A program made the position numbers and the translations under genes. 64,000 nucleotides of DNA, taken from Acidobacteriota bacterium. GTDB lineage: Bacteria > Acidobacteriota > Terriglobia > Terriglobales > Acidobacteriaceae. Of this stretch, positions 50,828-59,800 are shown one piece after another. The DNA lies in NCBI GenBank assembly GCA_016196065.1, contig JACPYL010000010.1, positions 372,001-436,000 of the forward strand, written 5' to 3'. The notes under the pieces were generated by a model, which had not been told where the DNA came from, searched no databases, and saw only the letters and a program-made list of their open reading frames with translations. Within the stretch, counting starts at the first letter, position 1. Each line of letters starts with the position of its first letter.

Positions 50828-52195
50828 TTAGGAAGGAACGCCTTGCTCCTGCAGAGCCAGCTTGGCTTCTTTGCTGGCTTCCTGTGTCTGATCACGCATG
50901 CCGAAACGAATACCGATCTTCTTCAGGAAGTCATAAGGCGGCACTCCACCGGCAAAGATCCAAACGAAGTCGTTCGGCAATTCACGTTTTTCGCCTTGCA
51001 CGTCGAGCAACACGGAATCAACTTTGAACTCGACTGGGTTCGTATTGAAAAGGACTTCGACCTTTCCGGACCGCATGCAGTCGGCGATTCGTTTTGAATT
51101 GCGCTCCTTGATGCGGCTGAACTGCGCGCTCCGGTAACAGAGCGTGACCTTGTTGCCGGATTGGTTCGCGAGTCCCATCGCGGCTTCCACAGCGCTGTCT
51201 CCGCCGCCGACGATGAGAATTTTCTTGTTCACATAGTGATCCGCCTCAATCAGCCGATACATGACCTTGCCCTGTTCCTCGCCCTGAACTCCTAGTTTGC
51301 GCGGAGTGCCGGTCTTACCCAGGGCAAGAATGACGGCTCGGGTGCGGTATTCATTGGTGGCCGTTTTGACCGTGAATATCGCGTCTTCACCCTTGTTGAT
51401 CTGTTCGACCTTTGCGCCCGTCACGCAGTTGAAGTCCGCGCGGTTGAGAACCATATCCCAGAACGCAAGCAGGTTTTCCTTGGACAGTTCGGTCTTCTTG
51501 AACTTACCGTACATCGGAAATTCCACGGGACTGGTCATCACCAGCTTTTGTCGAGGATACTTCGCAACGGTGCCGCCAATTTCATCCTGTTCGAGGGTGA
51601 TGTAGTTCAGCTTGTTTTCGATGGCGCGTAGCGATGCGCTGATTCCGGCCGGTCCTGCACCCACGATCAGCACATCATAAACACCCGTCTGCGCCGTTCC
51701 ACCGCGAGAGGCACGTCGGCGCACGAGGTGGTCAACGCATTCGCGGCCCTGATTGACCGCATTCTTGATCAGTGCCAGGCCGCCGAGTTCGCCGATGAGA
51801 AACAGATTCTCAATGCTGGTCTCGAATTCCGGGGTCATGTAGGGCATGTCGGCCCCCATGCTCGGAGTGGCCATGACCATCGTGATCGCACCGACTGGAC
51901 ACGCCTCCGCGCACAAGCTGTGGCCAATGCACTTATATCCATTGACGATCACGGCCTTGCCCGCCAGCATGGCGAGTACGTCGCCTTCCGGGCATACGGT
52001 CGTGCACGTCGCGCAGCCAATACAGTTGTTGGTATCAATATGCGGATGCTGCGAGCGCGGGCCTTCGGAGAAAACTTTCCCTTTCTCAGCCGCTTGTTTG
52101 GCGAGTTCGTCCCGCTGCTTCAAGCTTTTCAGATAGCCACGGAGGAAGAATAGAGACACTGCGACCGCGATCGCGATGGTGATCAGAGACTCCAT
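50828..52195 (-). CDS. Membrane-anchored 4Fe-4S/FAD/NAD(P) oxidoreductase
   Basis: 455 residues. One N-terminal helix (about 3-20) anchors it. Two ferredoxin-type motifs follow: C58-C61-C64-C68-P, and a second with C89-x-x-H92-x-x-C95-x-x-x-C99-P where His replaces the second Cys. The rest is a thioredoxin-reductase-like flavoprotein with FAD motif GAGPAG at 179-184 and a second dinucleotide motif VGGGDSAVEAA. The CxxC disulfide of true thioredoxin reductase is absent. It probably takes electrons from NAD(P)H and passes them to the membrane protein encoded 9 bp upstream. Last gene of the cytochrome cluster. Confidence 0.88.
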   Translation of the reverse strand: MESLITIAIAVAVSLFFLRGYLKSLKQRDELAKQAAEKGKVFSEGPRSQHPHIDTNNCIGCATCTTVCPEGDVLAMLAGKAVIVNGYKCIGHSLCAEACPVGAITMVMATPSMGADMPYMTPEFETSIENLFLIGELGGLALIKNAVNQGRECVDHLVRRRASRGGTAQTGVYDVLIVGAGPAGISASLRAIENKLNYITLEQDEIGGTVAKYPRQKLVMTSPVEFPMYGKFKKTELSKENLLAFWDMVLNRADFNCVTGAKVEQINKGEDAIFTVKTATNEYRTRAVILALGKTGTPRKLGVQGEEQGKVMYRLIEADHYVNKKILIVGGGDSAVEAAMGLANQSGNKVTLCYRSAQFSRIKERNSKRIADCMRSGKVEVLFNTNPVEFKVDSVLLDVQGEKRELPNDFVWIFAGGVPPYDFLKKIGIRFGMRDQTQEASKEAKLALQEQGVPS

Positions 52196-52204
52196 ACATC
52201 GATC

Positions 52205-53158
52205 CTAGAAAAAGCCCATCATCAACACCACGCCAATGTGAACCAGCACCAAGACTGCAAACGTGTAGCTGAATGGTTTGTGTACGACATGCCACAGGTG
52301 AAAGACCTGCTGCGTTCGCGAAAGGAACAGGATGCGTTTGGAAAGAGCCGCTTCTTCCTTCGCGATGGCGATGGCCCGTTCCAATTCGCGGTTCTTTGTG
52401 ACCAGCAGTCCGCCCAGAGTCGTCAGGTACTCCGAGCCATGCAGAGATCCGCTGCGCAAGCGCGCAATCCGCAACGGCCGCAGCAGGTCGAGTAAGAACA
52501 TATAGACCAGTGCGACAGCGGCGGGTAAACGATCCACCGTTTCCTGGCTGGGAAGGCGCAGTGCAGAACGCACATCCGACTCCCGCAAGACTTTTTGCTC
52601 GGCGAGTTGGTCCGCCATCTTTGCTTGGATATCCTGCAGCTCCTTGCGCGAAAATTCCGCTGCGTTGACTCGCCGCGGAATCTGTCCGTAGAGGTATCGG
52701 CCCACGATTCCGCTTGTGGAAACAGCGACCATGATCCAGAACGCGATCCCCGCAAAACCATGGAACTTGAACGACGAGTGCATGGCGATGACAAACGGCG
52801 CCGACAAGCCGAGCACGATGTGGAAATCCAGCCAATGCCGGGAAACGCCGATTCGGCCCAGCCATGTCCAACGCTTTCGCAGCGGGTAGAGAAAGATGAT
52901 CAGGAACATGCCCACGCCCAGCATGCCGAGCTTGATGCCGATCCGTCCGCTCGGCTTGAGCAGCGCGTGTTTCGCCATGAAGGGGCGATCGTGGGGACCG
53001 GCAGTGTAATAGTCGAAGCCATAGGCGCCCAGCCCTACGATCAATGCGATGGCGACTAGGTAGGCAAGGAACAGGCGTAGTTTATGGCCTGCCTCAGGAT
53101 TGCTGGCGGCGGCCGCAACTGCGACGGGAATTGGACTTGGGGCAGTGGCTGTGCTCAT
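52205..53158 (-). CDS. Histidine-rich membrane protein, putative cytochrome b
   Basis: 317 residues from ATG 53158, which overlaps the upstream stop by 4 nt (ATGA); the longer frame to 53422 is ignored. Five to six helices: about 28-48, 72-92, 112-130, 136-158, 212-228, 296-314. Histidines cluster at helix ends (H108, H113, H127, H133 in the first half; H287, H290, H293, H307 in the last helix region), a pattern suiting two b-type haems. A cytosolic coiled region lies at about 165-205. No close family is recognised; a quinone- or ferric-reductase-like cytochrome b is the best guess. Confidence 0.7.
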   Translation of the reverse strand: MSTATAPSPIPVAVAAAASNPEAGHKLRLFLAYLVAIALIVGLGAYGFDYYTAGPHDRPFMAKHALLKPSGRIGIKLGMLGVGMFLIIFLYPLRKRWTWLGRIGVSRHWLDFHIVLGLSAPFVIAMHSSFKFHGFAGIAFWIMVAVSTSGIVGRYLYGQIPRRVNAAEFSRKELQDIQAKMADQLAEQKVLRESDVRSALRLPSQETVDRLPAAVALVYMFLLDLLRPLRIARLRSGSLHGSEYLTTLGGLLVTKNRELERAIAIAKEEAALSKRILFLSRTQQVFHLWHVVHKPFSYTFAVLVLVHIGVVLMMGFF

Positions 53159-53970
53159 TTTTGGGCGACGTGCTCCTCGGTGGATACCGCAAACTGCTTG
53201 TACGTCGTGAACCGGTGCGTGTTTCTCCAGTGCTGCTTCGGCGTTTCTACTTCCACGACCGCTTCGGTGGGAAACCAGTACACCGGTTGCGTCTTGTCGG
53301 TGCTGAAGGGCACCGCAGCAAAATGGACCGACGACTGCAAGGTTTTCATCCCGATATCTTCCAGTGTGGACCCAACGCCGGCATCCACGCGCAGGATGTC
53401 CCCTTTTTGGGGATCGACCCATGCCGTGCCCGATAGTTCCAGCGGATATTCACGCCCTCGCAGAGCGAGAGCCGCCACGGATCGCGTGTTGGGAATGTGC
53501 TGGAAATGAATTTTGCGAGTGGCATGGCCGTCAAGCGTTTCACTGCCCGCATCGCTGAATTCAAAACCATTCATGTAGTAGGGATGGAATACCAGGAACA
53601 GGGTCGCAAAGCCGTTGCTGAGCAACATCGAAATCGGCATACGGCTGTTGACCTTGGATTCCTTGATGGGAAGTCGTGACTCGTTGAGCGTCAGGTCTCC
53701 GCCAGTGTTGGTCAGAATGACGAGGTAGTCGTACGAGGACTGCCGTTCGATGTCTACCTTGCCGTCCAGTCTAAACTTCTCTTGCGTGACCTGCTCCGTG
53801 CACTTGACGTTCGAAAACTGGTCGAGAAATTCCGTCGTGCGATGCGACGTCCGGTCGAGAATTTGCTCGAACGAATCTGTCTGTGCTCCGGTCAGCGGGC
53901 AGACACACAACAGCAGAGCGGATATGCCGAGAAAAACCCGAGTTGAGACGAACCTGCGCATCCTGATCAC
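53155..53970 (-). CDS. Secreted hypothetical protein of the cytochrome cluster
   Basis: 271 residues. Signal peptide to about residue 29 (LLLCVCPLTGAQ). The mature part starts helical (FEQILDRTSHRTTEFLDQFSNVKCTEQV), then is beta-rich, with AWVDPQKGDILRVDAGVG resembling the strand hairpin of LolA-type proteins. No CxxCH. Both ends overlap neighbours by 4 nt, so it is translated in fixed ratio with the outer-membrane barrel and the cytochrome b candidate. It may be an assembly chaperone for the barrel. Confidence 0.78.
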   Translation of the reverse strand: MIRMRRFVSTRVFLGISALLLCVCPLTGAQTDSFEQILDRTSHRTTEFLDQFSNVKCTEQVTQEKFRLDGKVDIERQSSYDYLVILTNTGGDLTLNESRLPIKESKVNSRMPISMLLSNGFATLFLVFHPYYMNGFEFSDAGSETLDGHATRKIHFQHIPNTRSVAALALRGREYPLELSGTAWVDPQKGDILRVDAGVGSTLEDIGMKTLQSSVHFAAVPFSTDKTQPVYWFPTEAVVEVETPKQHWRNTHRFTTYKQFAVSTEEHVAQK

Positions 53971-56801
53971 CGGTGTCCGTGACGGTTATCAAAGCGGTAG
54001 CCAAACGTGAAGATCCACTGATCGTAGTTCATCTGGTTCCCGCGGTTGATGGTGCCGCCGCCCTGCACAAAATAGTGTTCGCCGAGCGCGCTCTCCATCA
54101 TGATGTTGACGAAACGAGAGCGGTTCGCCGCGCTGAGCGTGGACGCAAAGTTTTGCTGTCCGGCAAGAATCTGGAGTTGCAGGGTTTCGCCGAGATTCTT
54201 GGAGAGCGACAGCGCTTCATACGAGCCGCTGCCAAAACTGCTGTTGAATCGCGAGTAGCGCGCGTCCGCGTGCATGTTGACCCATGGAATCCGGCCAAAG
54301 GTGATGCCGAACATTTCGTTCAACGAATTTTTCTTGTCGCCGGTCCGGTTGCTAAGCCCCAAGTCAGCGCTGAGCCAGACCTGCTTGTAGATTTCGACAC
54401 GGGTGCCCGCGCTGAACCCTTGCATCAGATATTTGTCGAGCAATCCGGTCTGAATCAGGCTGGGATCGAAACTCGGCAAGTCGCGAAAATACGTGTGATT
54501 GAAGCTCAACTCGACTTTGGGATGAACCTGCGCGCGCATCGTCAGGAAACTCCTCCCGAGGCCAAAGCCTGTACCGGGTTGATGTCCTGTTGTTCCGTCG
54601 GCATTTTTGTAGTCGTACCCTGGCTGCGAATCCAACTGTGACGATTGATAAATCGAAAAGATGCGTTTGTAGAAGATGCTGTTTTCCGCAAACAGGAACG
54701 GACGGTTCGGACTCCAACTCAGCAACTTCATGCCAGCGCCGGTGGTCGACGTGTAGTGCAGGTCTTCGTAACTTCCGCCTTCGAAGTTGACGAACGAACC
54801 GCCGATTTCGCGGTTCGGCGCGTAACTATACGAAGTCGGATCGGGAGTCGAGCCAAGAAAAACACCGGCCGTAACTCCTTGCTTGAGCCGGCGCCCGAAA
54901 TATCCGCCGTCAATCGTATCCAGGCTGGTTGCCCACGGAAGATACATACGGCCAAAGCCCGCCACCCACGCGGAGTTTGGATTGTCGTACGTTGTATACA
55001 GGTGATAGGTTCGGTTCAGCAGATCCTGCAGCGTCTGCGTACCCGCAGTGGTGTGATTCAAGCGCCCACGCCAATATCCACTCACGTTCCAATAGGTTCC
55101 GTTAAGGCGCGTGATATCGGCGCGCAGGACTACGCCCAGGTTGGAACTCTGCATCCCGGAGCCGTCGTGGTTCAAGACGCCAATGTAGTCGAAGCCAATA
55201 CGGCCACGAGCACGATTCACAGACGGCAACGGCGGCTTCGGAACTTCAGCGCGCGCTTCGTCGTCCAGCGTATCGTTCTCAGTAAAACTGATGACAGCGG
55301 GATATTTTCGGGTGGCGCTCAGGGCATTTTTTTCGACCAGCGATTGCTGATCGGCAGACGACAGGTAGGCGAGATCGCCAATTTTCACAGAGCGCTTCGG
55401 CGTGTGAATTTCGGTGACGGAAGAAGTTTCAGCGACGGACAAAACCACAAGTTCGGCTACATCACCGGCGGCTTCTGGATCGGATCCTTCACTTGCCACA
55501 GCGCCCGAGTGAGGCAGGTCGCGCACCACCAACTTCATCCCTTCCGTAAGGCCAGCCGCTCGTCCGCCATCCAGGTAAGCGGCGTCCTGCGCGACGTACT
55601 TCACTCGAAATGCAGTCCGCAGATCAGAATTCTCTCCCGCGCGAGCAGGCATCTGGAGCTGCCCCTGGCCCGAGCCCTGGGCCTCTTCGCTGCTGTCTGC
55701 GGAAGTAGTGTCGGTTGCAGGCTGCGAATCCTTGGCAGCGTGTTGCGCGGTTGCTTGCGGCTGTTCCTTGGTAACCGGTTCAGAAGTTGTTCGGGCGCTG
55801 GGCTCCTGTGCTTTCGCAATCTTCGAATCGGAATTCTTGGCAGGCGTCTGCTCCACTGCCTGCACCGGTGGCGGCGGCGCGACTGCGGCCTCTTGAACCG
55901 GTGCTGGTAGAACTGGGGGCGGCGCAGGGGGCGTGATTGTTCCTTGCAGAACCGATGCGGTTGTTTCTGGTTGCGTTTTGCGAGCAGCCGCCAATGCTTC
56001 TCGAAGAGCCTGATCGCTAGCCGGCGCAGGTTGCTCGCTTACGGAAGCTTGCGTCCCGGCGGCGCTCGTGTCCAAGCCGCTGGGCCGGGGCAGTCCGGAA
56101 ACCGGTGGTACTTCTCCTGTGCCCGGGGATCCGGCGGTCGGAAACACCGTTCCTTGTTGCAGGCTGCCAGTCTTCGGATGTTGGGCCGTTGGCGGTCCGG
56201 TGGAGGCGGTGGTCGAATTGGCGGAAGAATCGGGTGTCCCGCGCGGAAATTGAATCGGCGGACCAGATGGCGGAGGCGTGAGTAGAACGCCATCCTCGTT
56301 GCTCTGGTTGCCGTACTCCCCGCCGGACTTCGATCCTCGTCCGAGTGTACTAATGAGTGGACGCGACGCGGCAGCAGCCGGCCCGGTCCGCTTGCGCGCG
56401 GACATACTCGGTGGAGCTTCTACCACCAGGATGATTTTCTTACCATCCGTCAGAATTTTGTACGAGTGTTCTGAGTCCAGATCGACAACCAGATGAGTCT
56501 CGGGCGGAGTGGTCTGGTTCAATCCAAAACGGACAACCCGCACACCCAGTTGTCCGACCGCGATTCTCTTTTGCTGCGTTTCGGAAAGTGTGCCGGGGAG
56601 TTTGAGGACCAACCGATCAGGATGTTGCGCAACTGCTACGGACGGGGTAACTACAGCGCTCAGAGTCACTTCAACGCGAATCTCGCCATTGACGGGAACG
56701 ATCTCAACCTTGCGCACTGCGGCCGGACCAAGTTCGTTGGTCTGTGCCGACAACATGGCCCCCAGGATCAGGAGCAATCCCAGATAAATCAACCGCTTCA
56801 T
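53967..56801 (-). CDS. Outer-membrane beta-barrel with N-terminal AMIN domain
   Basis: 944 residues. Signal peptide 1-19. AMIN domain about 27-130 (VRKVEIVPVNGEIRVEVTLS, DRLVLKLPGTLSE, GVRVVRFGLNQTTPPETHLVVDL), a fold that docks proteins to peptidoglycan or secretins. A long Pro/Ala/Gln-rich linker spans about 135-390. A small domain is at about 395-480. From about 530 to the end there are amphipathic beta strands ending in QWIFTFGYRFDNRHGHR, with aromatic girdles typical of an outer-membrane barrel of about 18-22 strands. No CxxCH. Located between the giant cytochrome genes and the inner-membrane genes, it is the natural candidate for the outer-membrane conduit. Confidence 0.8.
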   Translation of the reverse strand: MKRLIYLGLLLILGAMLSAQTNELGPAAVRKVEIVPVNGEIRVEVTLSAVVTPSVAVAQHPDRLVLKLPGTLSETQQKRIAVGQLGVRVVRFGLNQTTPPETHLVVDLDSEHSYKILTDGKKIILVVEAPPSMSARKRTGPAAAASRPLISTLGRGSKSGGEYGNQSNEDGVLLTPPPSGPPIQFPRGTPDSSANSTTASTGPPTAQHPKTGSLQQGTVFPTAGSPGTGEVPPVSGLPRPSGLDTSAAGTQASVSEQPAPASDQALREALAAARKTQPETTASVLQGTITPPAPPPVLPAPVQEAAVAPPPPVQAVEQTPAKNSDSKIAKAQEPSARTTSEPVTKEQPQATAQHAAKDSQPATDTTSADSSEEAQGSGQGQLQMPARAGENSDLRTAFRVKYVAQDAAYLDGGRAAGLTEGMKLVVRDLPHSGAVASEGSDPEAAGDVAELVVLSVAETSSVTEIHTPKRSVKIGDLAYLSSADQQSLVEKNALSATRKYPAVISFTENDTLDDEARAEVPKPPLPSVNRARGRIGFDYIGVLNHDGSGMQSSNLGVVLRADITRLNGTYWNVSGYWRGRLNHTTAGTQTLQDLLNRTYHLYTTYDNPNSAWVAGFGRMYLPWATSLDTIDGGYFGRRLKQGVTAGVFLGSTPDPTSYSYAPNREIGGSFVNFEGGSYEDLHYTSTTGAGMKLLSWSPNRPFLFAENSIFYKRIFSIYQSSQLDSQPGYDYKNADGTTGHQPGTGFGLGRSFLTMRAQVHPKVELSFNHTYFRDLPSFDPSLIQTGLLDKYLMQGFSAGTRVEIYKQVWLSADLGLSNRTGDKKNSLNEMFGITFGRIPWVNMHADARYSRFNSSFGSGSYEALSLSKNLGETLQLQILAGQQNFASTLSAANRSRFVNIMMESALGEHYFVQGGGTINRGNQMNYDQWIFTFGYRFDNRHGHR

Positions 56802-56875
56802 TCGCCCTCATACTTCCTGCTGTAATCGGATGACCCTCAGGTCTCACTATCAGTTCAAAGCACGTTGGATTCCGT

Positions 56876-59800
56876 TTAGCCCCCGCCACCGTTCTTGTGG
56901 CACTGGTAGCAGTTCGCGCTGTTGTAGACATAGTTGCGAACGCCCTGATGCTTCGGGTCGGTCTGGGACTTGGTGTGGCAGCTTGTGCAAGTGAAGACCG
57001 AGAAGTCGTTCGGATTCGTATGGCAGTTGGAGCAGATGCCATTCGCGTTCCCGTGGTTGAGCGGAAAATACGTGTGATTGAACTTGCCGTTACTCCACTT
57101 GACTGTGTCATGACAGGTGGCGCAGGTGGTCGGGAAATGAGCGGCCGTATGGTTCGGATTATTCGTATTGAGGTAATCCGTCTTATGGCAGCCGTAGCAA
57201 TCCGTCGGCAGCATCGTGTAGTTGCCGTTGACGTGGCAGTCCACGCAGACTCGCGGCGGCACCAGGTGCGAGCCGGTCAGCGGGAAGGCCGTCTTGCTGT
57301 GATCAAACACTGCGTCGGTCCACTTGATGGTGTCGTGGCAGACTTCGCACGTCTGCGGGAATTTCGCCGCCACGTGATCCGGATCTTTGGCACCGTTGAA
57401 GTCCGCGAGGTGGCACGTCACGCACGCCGTGTTGTTCAACTTGTAGTTGTTGTTGACGTGGCAATCCGAGCACGCTCGCGGAGGCACCGTATGCGAGCCA
57501 GTCAGTGCCCAACCCGTGGCCGCGTGATCGAATTTGCCGTCCGTCCAGTTGACGGTGTCATGGCAGGTTTCGCACGTCGTCGGGAAGTTCGCCGTGATGT
57601 GATCGACCGGCGTCTTGGCGTTGTTGTAGTCCGTCTGGTGACACGAAACGCAAGTCGTCACCGTGATGTTGTAGTTGCCGTTGACATGGCAATCCACGCA
57701 CGCGCGCGGCGGAACGGTATGCGAGCCTGTCAGTGTCCAGCCAGTTTGCGCGTGATCGAACTTGCCATCCAGCCAGTTGACGGTGTCATGGCAGGTTTCG
57801 CAGGTGAGCGGGAACTTCGCGCCCACGTGATCGACCGGCGTCTTGGCGTTGTTGTAGTCCGTCTGGTGGCACGAGACGCAACTGGTCTGCGTCAGGTTGT
57901 AGTTGCCGTTGATGTGGCAATCGGTACAAGCGCGCGGCGGAACGGTGTGCGAGCCCGTTAATGCCCAACCGGTTTGGGCGTGATCGAACTTACCGTCCAT
58001 CCAGTTGATGTTGTCGTGGCAGGTTTCGCAAGTGAGCGGGAACTTCGCGCCCACGTGATCGACCGGCGTCTTGGCGTTGTTGTAGTCCGTCTGGTGGCAC
58101 GAGACGCAACTGGTTTGCGTCAGGTTGTAGTTGCCGTTGATGTGGCAATCGGTGCAAGCGCGGGGTGGCACGGTATGCGAACCCGTCAACGCCCACCCAG
58201 TCTGCGCGTGATTAAACTTGCCGTTCATCCAGTTCACGGTGTCATGGCAGGTTTCGCACGTCGTCGGGAACTTGGCCTTAATGTGGTCGACTGGCGTCTT
58301 GGCGTTGTTGTAATCGGTCTGGTGGCACGTTACGCAAGACGTCTGGGTCAGGTTGTAGTTGCCATTGATGTGGCAGTCGGCGCACTGCCGGGGCGGCACG
58401 GTGTGCGAGCCCGTCAACGCCCAGCCGGTGGCGGCGTGATCGAACTTGCCATTCATCCAGTTCACTGTGTCGTGGCAACTCTCGCAGGTCGTGGGGAACT
58501 TCGCCGTAACGTGATCGACCGGAGTCTTGGCATTGTTGTAGTCGGTTTGGTGACACGAGACGCAACTCGTATTTGTGATGTTGTAGTTGCCGTTGACGTG
58601 GCAATCAGTACAAGCGCGCGGCGGGACAGTGTGCGATCCAGTTAATGCCCAGCCTGTGCCCGCGTGATCGAATTTTCCGTTCGTCCACTGCACCGTGTCA
58701 TGGCAGTTGGCGCATGTGGTCGGGAACTTCGCACCCACGTGATCAACCGGCGTCTTCGCGTTGTTGTAATCCGTCTGGTGGCACGATACGCACTTTGTAT
58801 CCGTGATGTTGTAGTTGTTGTTGGTGTGGCAATCTTCGCATTGTCGCGGAGGCACCGTGTGCGATCCGGTGAGCGGGAATCCTGACTTCGCGTGATCGAA
58901 CTGGGCCGGCTGCCACGCGGTGGTGGTGTGGCAGACTTCGCAAGTCTTGGAGAATCCCTGCTGCGTGTGATTCGGGTTATTCGTGTTGTTGTAATCCGTA
59001 AGGTGACACGTCACGCAGGTCGTCTGCGTCAGATTGTAGTTGCCGTTGACATGGCAGTCCGAGCACGCTCGGGGCGGCACCGTATGCTGGCCAGTGAGCG
59101 CCCATCCGGTCGAGGCATGATCGAATTTGCCATTTGTCCAGGCGACGGTGTCATGGCAACTCGCGCACGTCGTGGGGAAATTGGCACCGATGTGATCGAC
59201 CGGCGTCTTCGCGTTGTTGAAGTCGTTCTGATGGCACGAGACGCAACTCGCCGTCGTGATGTTGTAGTTGTTGTTGACGTGGCAGTCCGTGCAAGCCCGC
59301 GGTGGAACGGTATGCGAGCCCGTTAACGCCCATCCCGTCGAAGCGTGATCGAACTTGCCATTCGTCCATGCCACCGTATCGTGACAACTCGCGCACGCCG
59401 TGGGCAAGTTCGCCCCCAGGTGATCGACTGGCGTCTTCGCGTTGTTGTAATCCGTCTGGTGGCAGGAAACGCAATCCGTATTCGTAATGTTGTAGTTGTT
59501 GTTGACGTGGCAATCCGCGCACTGGCGAGGCGGAACCGCGTGCGCATTGTTCAGCGGGAAGCCAGTCTTCGAGTGATCAAAACTCGCCGGCTGCCAGGCA
59601 GATGTCGAGTGGCAGCTGTCGCAAGTCTGCGGAAAACCGCCCTGCACGTGATTCGGATTCGTGCTGTTCTGGAAGTCCTTCAGGTGGCAGCCCACGCAGG
59701 CGGTCTGCGGCAAACTGTAATTGTTGTTGACGTGACAGTCTGTGCAGGCCCGCGGCGGAGACATGTGTGCCCCCGTCAGCGGGAATCCCGATTTCGCGTG

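Noticed and set aside
50828-52195. Annotation as thioredoxin reductase
   Set aside because: The redox CxxC of thioredoxin reductase is absent, and two ferredoxin motifs and a membrane anchor are fused at the N-terminus.
54645-55910. Plus-strand frame of 421 codons
   Set aside because: It lies wholly opposite the barrel gene, whose signal peptide, AMIN domain and barrel are clear; the plus frame shows no recognisable features.
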